Below, piece by piece: positions 8,240 through 16,744 of a DNA stretch of 27,409 nt. The first letter of the stretch is position 1, and every line of letters begins with the position of its first letter. The translations under genes were made by a program, and so were the position numbers. Source of the stretch: Bacteroidota bacterium (GTDB lineage: Bacteria; Bacteroidota; Bacteroidia; UKL13-3); NCBI GenBank assembly GCA_004293295.1, contig RDYC01000187.1:1-27409 (forward strand), in the 5' to 3' direction. The notes under the pieces are model-generated. The model saw only the letters and a program-made list of their open reading frames with translations. It was not told where the DNA came from and searched no databases.

Positions 8240-8979
8240 TTAAATGTGTAATAATTGATGATGAACCTTTGGCAAGACTAGTGGTAAGGGAATATCTTGG
8301 TGCCTTTAAAGAAGTTGATGTTTTACAAGAGTGTGGAGATGGCTTTGAGGGGGTAAAGGCCATTATGCAACATAAGCCTGATATTATTTTTCTGGATATA
8401 CAAATGCCAAAAATTAACGGGTTTGAAATGCTGGAGTTACTAGACCCTGTTCCTGATGTGATTTTTACTACCGCATTTGATGAGTACGCTATTAAGGCTT
8501 TTGATAATAATGCCATTGATTATTTGTTAAAACCATTTAGCAAAGATCGTTTTGAAAAGGCTTTTGAAAAATGGTTAACCAACCGTGTAAACCCTAAGGA
8601 GAATCCGTCAAAGACCTTTATGGATAACCGAGTTAGAAACCAAGATGAAAACAGCCGCATTGTTGTTAAAACACATAACCAAATACGCATTATTCCTATT
8701 CACGAAATTATTTACCTAGAGGCGTATGATGATTATGTGAAAATTCATACGGGTGATGGTCTATTTGTTAAAAAGAGGACCATGAGCAGCTTTGAGCAAG
8801 GATTAAACCCACAAGAGTTTGTTCGAGTTCACCGCTCCTTTATGATTAAATTGGATCAAATTACTCGAATTGAGCAACCAGAAAAAGATAGTCATGTAGC
8901 TCTTCTTAAAAACGGTTCGCGAGTGCCTTTAAGCAAAACCGGTTATGCTAAATTAAAAGTAAGCCTTGGAATGAAATAG
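8236..8979 (+). CDS. LytTR-family response regulator
   Basis: This 247-residue DNA-binding response regulator is the partner of the kinase immediately upstream (ATGA overlap at 8236). The receiver domain (1-~115) has the acidic pair IDDE, the phospho-acceptor Asp54 in IIFLDIQMPK, TTAFDEYAIKAF, and Lys99 in DYLLKPF. The LytTR DNA-binding domain occupies about 140-245: HEIIYLEAYDDYVKIHT, FVRVHRSFMIKLDQI, and RVPLSKTGYAKLK at the end. It probably controls envelope genes and perhaps its own operon, but no obvious repeated LytTR target site was recognised upstream of 6091. Its stop codon is 3 nt from that of the convergent DUF6427-like gene. Confidence 0.95.
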   Translation: MIKCVIIDDEPLARLVVREYLGAFKEVDVLQECGDGFEGVKAIMQHKPDIIFLDIQMPKINGFEMLELLDPVPDVIFTTAFDEYAIKAFDNNAIDYLLKPFSKDRFEKAFEKWLTNRVNPKENPSKTFMDNRVRNQDENSRIVVKTHNQIRIIPIHEIIYLEAYDDYVKIHTGDGLFVKKRTMSSFEQGLNPQEFVRVHRSFMIKLDQITRIEQPEKDSHVALLKNGSRVPLSKTGYAKLKVSLGMK

Positions 8980-8982
8980 CAC

Positions 8983-9960
8983 CTATAGTTGATAATAAAG
9001 CGCCAATATAACCAGCACTCCGAAAAGTGCTTCCTTAAGCCAAAACCTTTTAGTACTGATAAAATAATAGGCTAAAACAATGCTAAGAGGAACTGCTAAA
9101 TAACTTATGGCATACATATAATTCAAGTTCTCGAAAAACAAGCCAATCACTCCAAAAACAAGCATTAAGTAAATGCTCTGTATTATTCTCCTTGTTTTTA
9201 CCTTATTCCTAAAAAAGTTTTGTTGCAAAGTAAACACTGAAGATGCCGTAACCGGCAAAAAAATTGCCCATGGAATTAGTCTGATCCAGTTTGTTTCAAT
9301 TGGTTTAAGGTATTTGCTTTCAAAACTCTGTACCATGTATCTTATAAAATCGTCAAAACGATCAATACTATAAAAATACACCATCATAAAGTAAAGAGGA
9401 ACCATAATTCCAATAAGGGTAATGATTAAATACCTTACATTAAAAGAAGTGAAGATGATTACACTAATAAGAATGAATGGTAAATACAATAATAAATCAT
9501 AGTTAAACAAAACAGCCACCCCCAAATAAAGTCCCGCGTCTAACACAACTAAAAGAGGGTTTTGTGATTGGTATAGATAACAAAGCCGTTGAAAAAGAAA
9601 CAATATAAAAGTGGTTGAAATTAACTGTGGAGTAAGTTCATTTTGCACAAAAAACATGCTATTTATCAGTACATAAAATAACGCAGGCAAAAAGGTGTTT
9701 TTATATAAAACCCCATGAGAAGCTACAATGTAGTTGATAAAAATTGCTTGTAGAAAAACCAGTGTTGTTGTTATAATCAAACTCCATAAATAATGGTTAG
9801 GTAGTGCTGCCACCAGTGTAAAAACGAATCGGGCTAATGGTGCGTTTTCAATAAAATCATACTTCGGTACTTCTAAAAATGCCGGGAGTTTTAACAACAG
9901 CGTCAGAAAAAAAAGCAGAATGCCTGCTAAAAGCGTGTTTTGCCTGAAAATATTTAGCAC
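8983..9960 (-). CDS. Polytopic membrane protein, DUF6427-like
   Basis: This 325-residue integral membrane protein has about ten hydrophobic helices spread along its whole length. Distinct loops include EVPKYDFIENAPLARF (after helix 1) and SFESKYLKPIETNWIRLIPW (about residues 215-235). It resembles the Bacteroidota family DUF6427; that match is from memory and moderately sure, and no function is known. The start is a GTG at 9960, as no upstream ATG exists in frame. It is the last gene of the eight-gene minus-strand run, 27 nt after the preceding stop. No terminator was seen before the convergent response regulator. Confidence 0.7.
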   Translation of the reverse strand: MLNIFRQNTLLAGILLFFLTLLLKLPAFLEVPKYDFIENAPLARFVFTLVAALPNHYLWSLIITTTLVFLQAIFINYIVASHGVLYKNTFLPALFYVLINSMFFVQNELTPQLISTTFILFLFQRLCYLYQSQNPLLVVLDAGLYLGVAVLFNYDLLLYLPFILISVIIFTSFNVRYLIITLIGIMVPLYFMMVYFYSIDRFDDFIRYMVQSFESKYLKPIETNWIRLIPWAIFLPVTASSVFTLQQNFFRNKVKTRRIIQSIYLMLVFGVIGLFFENLNYMYAISYLAVPLSIVLAYYFISTKRFWLKEALFGVLVILALYYQL

Positions 9961-9987
9961 TGCTCTTTTTAGGGTTAAGTCTGATAT

Positions 9988-11436
9988 TTAAAAAGTTAAT
10001 CGCATTAAGCAAAAGCGCCTGTCTTTTAATGCCGTTATTACTGCTGTATTCGCAGAAACTTGTTTCGACTCTGAAGGCATCAGCAAAACAAAATAACTCA
10101 CTGATTTGATAAGCACACGGCTATCCAGTTCGCCTTTATTGTTGATTGTAGCCATAAGAATATCTCCCTCGTTGGCAATATCGGAATTGTAAATAATACC
10201 AATTTTTTCATTGGTTAATACTGTAATAAAAGAAGAATAATATCCCCCATCACTAACACTTGGTTGCGACTTTTTTATTACTTGTTTAAACTTGGTTGTT
10301 CCATCACCATTCTTAGCAATCACAATAATTTCATCGTAGTTGTAAACACTGCGATAGCTTGTTTGGGGAAATCCGTTTATTTGATAGGTATAGGACTGCT
10401 TAGTTTCATAAAATTTTTCTGCCAAAATTGTGCAGCCCCCATTGCTGTTTGGTATTAGCTTTCGAATAACCAAATCTGTAAGCACCGCCCCTTCCCTTTC
10501 TTGCAAACTGCTTAGTGCTTTGCTAACAAAGCTAATATCAAAAGGCTCGTAAGTTTGTGCAACCACCTTATTGGTGGCAACATCTATGTTATAAAAAAAT
10601 TGGCCTAAACATTTATTATCCGGCTTGTCGCTATAAAAACCGGCAACCGCAACCGATTTGGTGTAATTGTTCACAACCAACCCGACTTCGGTAATGAATG
10701 AGGAATCTTTTTGCAGTGGGTACTCAAGCATATTATCACTTGCAGGAAAATAGCTATAAACAAAAAAGTCTCTTGCCTTCTTTTGACTTTTTTTGGGCAT
10801 GTCAATAACCGCAAATACATTTCCCTGATTATCGCACTCCATATTGCTTATAAAGATATCTTCGGCAGGTGCCTGCATTGAAAACCTTCTTGAATATTTT
10901 TGCGCCAATGTTGCTTCGAAACCATGAATGTTCAATACTGATTTTTGTTTATCAAGCCCGCTGGTTAAGAATAAAACGGAATACCCCTTTTTATCTTGGG
11001 TACTTTTTATAAAAAACTTTGCGTCATCAAGTAATTGGTTGTTATCAACCGAAAAAAGGGATATCAATTGAGTTGAATTGAGGCTATTATCAAAAAACTG
11101 AGCCTTTAACTCCAGTTTATTATTTGCTTTTAGGGTGAAGAACTCAACCACACCATCATCAGTTATAATTACACGCTCCGTACGTGTGGAGAGTTGTTTC
11201 GGTAACTCTTTGCTGTACTCTAGGGTTAGATTGGCTTTATATTTTTCAACTGTAACCTCGTAGCGAAAGTCTGTACTTCGTGAGCGTGCCACAAAAATCC
11301 CAGATGCATTTTCTCCCAAAACCTGGCTATAATTGGTTTTGTTTTTAAATTTTTGCTGGTTGCCCCATTCAACAACCTGTGCTAAGCTGTGTAGGCCAAT
11401 TACAACGAAAGTATAGAGTAAAATAGTCTTTCTCAT
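9988..11436 (-). CDS. Exported protein of unknown function, possible beta-propeller
   Basis: This 482-residue protein has a Sec signal peptide (MRKTILLYTFVVIGLHSLAQ, cleavage near residue 20) and no lipobox. The rest is beta-rich, with repeating strand patterns such as KGYSVLFLTSG, NVFAVIDMPKK, KSVAVAGFYSDK and GGCTILAEKFYET. This is suggestive of a propeller-like fold, but no repeat is clear enough to name a family. There is no T9SS tail, so the periplasm or the inner face of the outer membrane is likely. The ATG at 11436 lies 22 nt after the EnvC-like gene in the same operon, so a role in the envelope is inferred from context only. I do not recognise a family. Confidence 0.65.
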   Translation of the reverse strand: MRKTILLYTFVVIGLHSLAQVVEWGNQQKFKNKTNYSQVLGENASGIFVARSRSTDFRYEVTVEKYKANLTLEYSKELPKQLSTRTERVIITDDGVVEFFTLKANNKLELKAQFFDNSLNSTQLISLFSVDNNQLLDDAKFFIKSTQDKKGYSVLFLTSGLDKQKSVLNIHGFEATLAQKYSRRFSMQAPAEDIFISNMECDNQGNVFAVIDMPKKSQKKARDFFVYSYFPASDNMLEYPLQKDSSFITEVGLVVNNYTKSVAVAGFYSDKPDNKCLGQFFYNIDVATNKVVAQTYEPFDISFVSKALSSLQEREGAVLTDLVIRKLIPNSNGGCTILAEKFYETKQSYTYQINGFPQTSYRSVYNYDEIIVIAKNGDGTTKFKQVIKKSQPSVSDGGYYSSFITVLTNEKIGIIYNSDIANEGDILMATINNKGELDSRVLIKSVSYFVLLMPSESKQVSANTAVITALKDRRFCLMRLTF

Positions 11437-11458
11437 ACCGATGCAAGATATTGGATAA

Positions 11459-12763
11459 TTAGTTTTTTAACCAATCCTCCGGATTTTGTTTTTGTTGTAC
11501 TTTCCATATTTCGAAGTGAACTTCTGTTTCGCCTTCATCATTGGTTAAAACCCTGCCAATGTTTTGCTTCGTATCCACCTTCTGCCCCTCCTTAACATCA
11601 ACACTAGCCAGTTTTGCATATGCTGTGTAATATTTACCATGACTAATGAGTACAATTTTACCCATGCCTGGAATAGAAAAAATGTTTTTAACGGTGCCGC
11701 TAAACACCGCCCTTACTGTTGCCCCTTCTTGTGTTTGGATATCTACTCCATTGTTATTAATCATTACTCCTTTTAACGTTGGGTGGGCATGGGTTCCAAA
11801 TTTCTCTGCAATCATGCCTCGTTCAACAGGCCATGGTAAGCTGTTTTTATTGTTTTCGAAATCATTAGAAAGTCTCAACGCATCTGGAGTTAAGTACATT
11901 TCGTTTGATGATTTTGTCGCCTTTGCATTTTCTGAAGGCTTGGTTTTGTTAGCCCCGGCAGATGGGTTGGTCTTCCTTGATTCTTCTTCCTTTTTTCTTG
12001 CTGCACTAATTTCCTTTTGGATGAGGTCTCCTATTGCTTCATTTAACTTTCTGGCAGCCCTTTCGTTTTCTGCTAATATCCTTCTCAGCTCCTTTTCTCT
12101 ATCTTGAAGCTTTATTAATACCTCGCTTTCTTCTTTCTTGTCTACCTCCAATTCCTTTTTCTCTTCTGCTTTCATCACAATTAGCCCTTGTTTTTCGCGC
12201 TTGTTTGCAATCAGCTCATTCAGTTCGGTAATGATTTGGTTTTGGGTATGCAAAATTAATTCTGCCTGGCGCTTGCGATAGTCTCCTAATTGGTTAAGGT
12301 ATTCTACCCGCTTTAAGGCTTGGTTAAAGCTTTGCGAAGAAAAAATGAACAACACCTTATCATAGACGTTTCTTTGTTTATATGCCCCGGAAATGCTTTT
12401 GCCATATTCTTGTTTAAGTCTGGTAATATCATCCCTTAAGGCGTTAATAACCGATTGTTGTTCCAGTATTTGCCTTTCAATTACTGCAATTTCATTAATT
12501 ACCGTATTAATTACTTTTTCCCTGTTTTCAATTTGTCTGGTAATCAGCTTTAAGTCCGCTAGCGTTTTGGTTTGCTTATTCTTGGTTTCCTGAAGCACCT
12601 TTTTGGTTTCTTGTATCTTCTTTACCAAGTCCTTCCGTTGCTGTTCCAGGGCCTTTCTTTGGCTAGCAATATTAGTGTTACCGGATTGTTGCGCATAAGC
12701 AAACAATACCAGCAAAGTAGCTATAATAATTGCATATATCTTGTTATGGTTTAACAACTTCAT
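11459..12763 (-). CDS. EnvC-like murein hydrolase activator (coiled coil plus degenerate LytM/M23 domain)
   Basis: This 434-residue exported protein has a signal peptide (MKLLNHNKIYAIIIATLLVLFAYA), then a long coiled coil (about residues 30-250; QRKALEQQRKDLVKKIQETK and so on). A low-complexity S/K/N linker precedes a LytM-type domain (about 325-434). The usual metal and catalytic residues are mostly lost: the HxxxD histidine is Asn in NNNGVDIQ, YAHL is YAKL, and the final HxH is HFE. This matches EnvC/NlpD-type activators, which have no hydrolase activity and switch on amidases during septal peptidoglycan splitting. The ATG at 12763 gives a clean signal peptide; an upstream in-frame ATG at 12811 would add 16 residues that spoil it. 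The start overlaps the DUF4292 gene by 20 nt. Confidence 0.88.
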   Translation of the reverse strand: MKLLNHNKIYAIIIATLLVLFAYAQQSGNTNIASQRKALEQQRKDLVKKIQETKKVLQETKNKQTKTLADLKLITRQIENREKVINTVINEIAVIERQILEQQSVINALRDDITRLKQEYGKSISGAYKQRNVYDKVLFIFSSQSFNQALKRVEYLNQLGDYRKRQAELILHTQNQIITELNELIANKREKQGLIVMKAEEKKELEVDKKEESEVLIKLQDREKELRRILAENERAARKLNEAIGDLIQKEISAARKKEEESRKTNPSAGANKTKPSENAKATKSSNEMYLTPDALRLSNDFENNKNSLPWPVERGMIAEKFGTHAHPTLKGVMINNNGVDIQTQEGATVRAVFSGTVKNIFSIPGMGKIVLISHGKYYTAYAKLASVDVKEGQKVDTKQNIGRVLTNDEGETEVHFEIWKVQQKQNPEDWLKN

Positions 12764-13535
12764 ATCCGGAAGGAACATTAAACTGAACATCACGTTTCTT
12801 CTCAAACACAAAATTGCTTAGTTCAAAGGTACAATCTATCCTTTTTTCTGCCCGAATGTTAATATCAATCTTAGTTGGGAGGGATTTTGTGTCTGTTTGT
12901 GTGAACAGTTCATAATTCACCTTCAACTCTTTTTGTTGTTGCAGGTCTGAAATAATAGCCTTTTGAGGATGATATTCGTTATTATAGAACGTTGTTTGCT
13001 TTTGGCTTTCGAGTAAAGTATAAACAACAAGCTCTCCTGTTGTGGTATCTACCATACTCCTTTCGGCACTATTTTTAAAAATGGTATTCGCAACAATAAG
13101 TCTTTGCAGATGTTCCAACTGAAGCGGAACATTGCTCATTTGCTGCAAATAACTAAAATCCGTTAAAATAACTTTCTTGTGCAATCGGTCAATAATCCGA
13201 ACACTGTCGCCCGTAATCATTACTCTTGCCACTTCAATACCAAGCAATGCCGTAATACTCATCCAGATGTATTTATCCTTCTCCATAACCAGCAAAATAT
13301 CAAAGTTAAGCCCCTTGTTATCTTCCTTATACTGCGCCTTGATTTTTGCCTGATAAAAACCAAACTCGTTTTCTGAAACGTTAATACGGCTTAATTTTTC
13401 CTGTTTCATATCTTTCCCCTCTGCAACAGCGTCTAATTTTTGTTCGATTGGTTTTGTTGTTATGCCTTTATTACTTCGGCAGGCCATAAACGTAAAACCG
13501 CTTAAAAACAACACGATAGCTAATCTAGTGGTCAT
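12744..13535 (-). CDS. DUF4292 lipoprotein (LolA/LolB-like fold suspected)
   Basis: This 263-residue lipoprotein has a lipobox FMAC at Cys19 after a short signal peptide (MTTRLAIVLFLSGFTFMAC). The mature part matches the Bacteroidota family DUF4292: a run of beta strands with KYIWMSITALLGIEVARVMI, DRLHKKVILTDFSY, and a C-terminal strand region TKIDINIRAEKRIDCTFEL. Family members are thought to share the LolA/LolB beta-barrel fold; a function in moving lipoproteins or lipids to the outer membrane is inference. It overlaps the TPR gene upstream by 11 nt and the EnvC-like gene downstream by 20 nt, so all three are likely co-translated. The ATG at 13535 is well placed. Confidence 0.85.
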   Translation of the reverse strand: MTTRLAIVLFLSGFTFMACRSNKGITTKPIEQKLDAVAEGKDMKQEKLSRINVSENEFGFYQAKIKAQYKEDNKGLNFDILLVMEKDKYIWMSITALLGIEVARVMITGDSVRIIDRLHKKVILTDFSYLQQMSNVPLQLEHLQRLIVANTIFKNSAERSMVDTTTGELVVYTLLESQKQTTFYNNEYHPQKAIISDLQQQKELKVNYELFTQTDTKSLPTKIDINIRAEKRIDCTFELSNFVFEKKRDVQFNVPSGYEVVKP

Positions 13536-15237
13536 ACCATTTTTTATCTTTTATCTTTTTTTCAAGAATGATGCTTTCCAGGCCAAGAGCTTTTGCTTTT
13601 TTCCATTGCTGAAGAGCCTCTTCTGTTTTACCTAACTTAAACAGCACATCTCCAAAATGATCTGTAACTTCGGCATTGTCTGGCTCCAACAAAAGAGCCT
13701 TCTCTATTTGCACTTTTGCTTCCTCATACTTTTGTCGCATAAACAAAATCCAACCATAAGTATCTAAGTATGACGGATTATCTTTTTCTAACTCTAACGA
13801 GCGCTTACTCATTTGTTCTGCCTTATCTAAATTGGTGTTTCTTAAACTGAGTTGGTATGCATAATTGTTTAATGTAAGGCTATTATTGGGTTCTAGTTTT
13901 AACGCAAGCTGATAAGCACTGTCGCTTTTATCAAAATTCTTCAACTTATCATTTACGTCTCCAATAATCAAGTACAACTGCAACAAAATCTGTTCTTGGT
14001 CTGCTGAGATTTCAACACCTTGCCATGCTACCTTTAAGCAAACTTCATAATTTTTTAATTGTTGCGAGGCAATGGCATGGTATACAAAAAACAACGACTC
14101 TGTCGGAAACAACTCGATGGCAGATCTGCAATCTTTTTCCATGGCCACATAATTTTTTGTTTCAATATCACATAAAACCAATTGTCGCCATGTTGTATAG
14201 TTTGAAGGTTCTAGTTCAGCTGCGCGACTGTAGCTTTCGCGGGCCGTTTCATATTTGGTGTTTTGGGCATAAACATCCCCCTTTAACATCCAAGCACTGG
14301 CTTCATCAGGGTTTGTGGTTGTAAACACATCAATTAATTGGTAACACTTTTCTTTATGTTCATCACCAAATAAGTTGCTTGTAATAAAATCAACCGTTGC
14401 CCTTAGTTTTGATTTGATATCTAATTGCTTGCTTGCAATTGCTTTTTGGGTATACTCAAACCACTCTTTTAGTTGCTTTTTATTTCTAAAATCATCTGCC
14501 AAGGCTAACAGCGCACTGCCATTATCAGGCTCCATTTCAAGAATATTTCGGTATAAGTCGTTTGCCTTATCTTCCTTTCCCATTGATAAGTAAATATCTG
14601 CTAATAGCCCTCGATATTTTGTACTTTTCGGGTATGCTTTAATCAGCTTTTCAACCTCCTTTATTGCCTTATCTGTTTTTCTTTGCGCCAGATAAATGCT
14701 TTGTTTTTGCCTGATAATATCCTCGTTAATGCCTAATTCTTTCTCTGCCTCATTAAGCAACTTAATTGCCTTATCTAACTCCCTACCCATAACGTACATG
14801 TAGGTGGCATCAAAAAGATTGGTAGTTGTTTTTTCCCCGTTACGATACAACTTGGCGTACATATCTGCTGCCTGCGAATATTTTTTTTGTTCGCGGTATA
14901 TTTCGCAAAGCTGTTTGGCATACCAAGTGTTTTCTTTGTCTAGCAGAACTGATTTTAACGCATACTGTTCGGCATCATTATAAACCCTTTTCTCAAAGTA
15001 AATTTTGGCAAACAAATAATTAACGGCTGCATTTGCATCAATAACCGCAGCCTGCTTAAGCTCTTTTAAAGCCTCATCAGGCATTTTTAACATCAGGAAT
15101 TTGTTCGCATTAATGTAATGGCCGTCAAAAGCAATTTTCTGCGCCTCCGTTAGCTTTGGCTGAGACTGGGCATAAGCACTGTTTAATCCCCAAAGGACTA
15201 AAAAGGCTAAGCATGATATGTTTTTGAGGTTAAACAA
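13525..15237 (-). CDS. Exported TPR-repeat protein
   Basis: This 570-residue protein has a Sec signal peptide (MFNLKNISCLAFLVLWGLNS, AYA-Q cleavage) and then tetratricopeptide repeats over nearly the whole mature chain. Clear units include YRGLLADIYLSMGKEDKAND, AWMLKGDVYAQNTKYETARE, YLDTYGWILFMRQKYEEAK and TDHFGDVLFKLGKTEEAL. TPR arrays are protein-binding scaffolds; in the periplasm of Bacteroidota they often assist envelope assembly, but the partner is unknown. No ATG is available in frame; the TTG at 15237 overlaps the nucleotidyltransferase end by 8 nt and gives a clean signal peptide. The position between a nucleotidyltransferase and a DUF4292 lipoprotein suggests an envelope-building role. 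Confidence 0.88.
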   Translation of the reverse strand: MFNLKNISCLAFLVLWGLNSAYAQSQPKLTEAQKIAFDGHYINANKFLMLKMPDEALKELKQAAVIDANAAVNYLFAKIYFEKRVYNDAEQYALKSVLLDKENTWYAKQLCEIYREQKKYSQAADMYAKLYRNGEKTTTNLFDATYMYVMGRELDKAIKLLNEAEKELGINEDIIRQKQSIYLAQRKTDKAIKEVEKLIKAYPKSTKYRGLLADIYLSMGKEDKANDLYRNILEMEPDNGSALLALADDFRNKKQLKEWFEYTQKAIASKQLDIKSKLRATVDFITSNLFGDEHKEKCYQLIDVFTTTNPDEASAWMLKGDVYAQNTKYETARESYSRAAELEPSNYTTWRQLVLCDIETKNYVAMEKDCRSAIELFPTESLFFVYHAIASQQLKNYEVCLKVAWQGVEISADQEQILLQLYLIIGDVNDKLKNFDKSDSAYQLALKLEPNNSLTLNNYAYQLSLRNTNLDKAEQMSKRSLELEKDNPSYLDTYGWILFMRQKYEEAKVQIEKALLLEPDNAEVTDHFGDVLFKLGKTEEALQQWKKAKALGLESIILEKKIKDKKWYDH

Positions 15238-16240
15238 TTGTGGTATAGTCTCCTATGCTTAAATCTTTTTGCTCGCCATTGTATTCAACAAAATTACCAA
15301 TCATTGCATTATATACATTTGCCCGCTTAATTTTTGTATTGCTCTGTATAATACTTTGTTCAACGATGCTCTTTTCTATCAAACACCCTTCTCCTATTGA
15401 CACATTTGGACCAACGATGGCGTTTTTAATAACCACATTTTTTCCAATGTAGCAAGGCTGTATAATTTGACTGTTTTGTATGATTACTGTTTCATCTATC
15501 AGTTGCACTCCTGCTTGGTGCAAATGGTACAGCACCCTTGAATTGGTATAAACTGTTGAGTTTTTATTGCCACAGTCTAACCACTCTTCTACCTTACCCG
15601 GCTCAAACTTTAACCCTTTACTTTTCATGTTATCAAGGGCATTGGTTAATTGGTACTCTCCCTTTTCCTTAATATCATTATCCAATAAATACTCTAACTC
15701 CTTGCGCAGGTTTTGTCCATCTTTAAAGTAGTAAATACCTATTATCGCCAAATCGCTTACAAAAGTTGTTGGCTTTTCAACAAAATCTGTTATTACACCC
15801 TCCGCATTTAACTTAACAACACCAAACTGACTGGGGTCTTCAATTTGTTGAACCCAGATAATTCCATCTTTGGTACGATCAAGTTTAAAGCCGGCCTTAA
15901 ACAAGGTATCGGCAAAAACAACCAGAACATTTCCTTCAAGCGCCTCTTTCGCACAAAGAATGGCATGTGCCGTTCCAAGTGCCTCTGTTTGGTAATGTAT
16001 TGTTCCCTTTGCACCAAGCTCTGCTGCAACATCAACCAACTTTTGTTCAACCGCTTTTCCAAAACTAGGGTGAATAATAAAAGCAACCTCTTCTATTCCT
16101 TCGCCACAAACATCTTTAAGATCTTCTATAATCTTTTGAACAATCGGTTTTCCGGCAACTGGAATAAGCGGTTTAGGAACTGTTAAGGTATGTGGTCTCA
16201 TGCGTTTACCCATACCTGCCATTGGTACTATTATTTTCAT
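15230..16240 (-). CDS. Sugar-phosphate nucleotidyltransferase with left-handed beta-helix tail
   Basis: This 336-residue cytosolic enzyme is of the glucose-1-phosphate thymidylyl/uridylyl-transferase type. It probably activates a sugar phosphate to an NDP-sugar. The N-terminal catalytic part has the nucleotide loop VPMAGMGKRMRPHT, KPLIPVAGKPI (residues ~23-33), the substrate/metal region VVFADTLF (~107) and VVKLNAEGVITDFVEKP (~148). Residues from ~250 on form a short hexapeptide-type beta helix (IGKNVVIKNAIVGPNVSIG). The sugar and nucleotide cannot be told from sequence alone; rmlA-like enzymes are the closest in appearance. It lies 35 nt after dut and overlaps the TPR gene by 8 nt. With a flippase in the same operon, a role in glycolipid or O-antigen-type sugar supply is plausible. 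Confidence 0.88.
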   Translation of the reverse strand: MKIIVPMAGMGKRMRPHTLTVPKPLIPVAGKPIVQKIIEDLKDVCGEGIEEVAFIIHPSFGKAVEQKLVDVAAELGAKGTIHYQTEALGTAHAILCAKEALEGNVLVVFADTLFKAGFKLDRTKDGIIWVQQIEDPSQFGVVKLNAEGVITDFVEKPTTFVSDLAIIGIYYFKDGQNLRKELEYLLDNDIKEKGEYQLTNALDNMKSKGLKFEPGKVEEWLDCGNKNSTVYTNSRVLYHLHQAGVQLIDETVIIQNSQIIQPCYIGKNVVIKNAIVGPNVSIGEGCLIEKSIVEQSIIQSNTKIKRANVYNAMIGNFVEYNGEQKDLSIGDYTTIV

Positions 16241-16275
16241 TCGTTTTTTATTGCAGTTTTTATTGTTGTTTTATC

Positions 16276-16710
16276 TTACTGTTTTCCTGTGCTACCATAT
16301 CCGCCAGCCCCTCTGGTTGTTTCCGTTAATTTTTCAACGTTAACCCACTCTATTCTTTCGTGTTTAGCCAATACCATTTGTGCGATTCGGTCTCCATGGT
16401 TTATTTCTACATTTTCATGGCCATGATTAATTAACAGAACCTTAATCTCCCCCCTATAATCGGCATCAACTGTTCCCGGAGCGTTTAATACCGTGATGCC
16501 CTGCTTAAAGGCTAATCCGCTTCTTGGGCGTATTTGCACTTCATAACCCGGCTCTATTTCCATGTACAGTCCTGTTTCTATTAGGGCTCGTTCGCGAGGT
16601 TTAATCACTAATGTTGAGTTTAGATTTGCCCTTAAATCCATACCCGCTGCAAATGCTGTTTCATAAGCAGGCAACTCATTATTTGACCGATTAATAATTT
16701 TAATTTGCAT
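16276..16710 (-). CDS. dut: Deoxyuridine 5'-triphosphate nucleotidohydrolase
   Basis: Trimeric dUTPase hydrolyses dUTP to dUMP and pyrophosphate, keeping uracil out of DNA and feeding dTMP synthesis. The 144-residue length is typical. All five motifs are present: AAGMDLRA (residues 21-28), RPRSGLA (61-67), GTVDADYRGEIKV (79-91, with the catalytic Asp in DADYRG), GDRIAQMVL (106-114) and the C-terminal RGAGGYGSTG (133-142) that closes over the substrate. It starts with ATG at 16710 and lies 34 nt downstream of the flippase gene. A housekeeping nucleotide gene inside an envelope-sugar run is probably just conserved co-transcription. Confidence 0.98.
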   Translation of the reverse strand: MQIKIINRSNNELPAYETAFAAGMDLRANLNSTLVIKPRERALIETGLYMEIEPGYEVQIRPRSGLAFKQGITVLNAPGTVDADYRGEIKVLLINHGHENVEINHGDRIAQMVLAKHERIEWVNVEKLTETTRGAGGYGSTGKQ

Positions 16711-16744
16711 AGAACAAAAGTGGACGAAAATACAGTTTTTTCAG

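Noticed and set aside
11646..12107. A 153-codon plus-strand open frame opposite the EnvC-like gene
   Set aside because: It is antisense to a coding sequence with a clear signal peptide, coiled coil and LytM domain. Its own translation is low-complexity and hydrophobic, as expected from the complement of a Lys/Glu-rich coiled coil.
12764..12811. An upstream ATG that would lengthen the EnvC-like protein by 16 residues
   Set aside because: It places a charged stretch before an otherwise perfect signal peptide and deepens the overlap with the DUF4292 gene. The ATG at 12763 is better.
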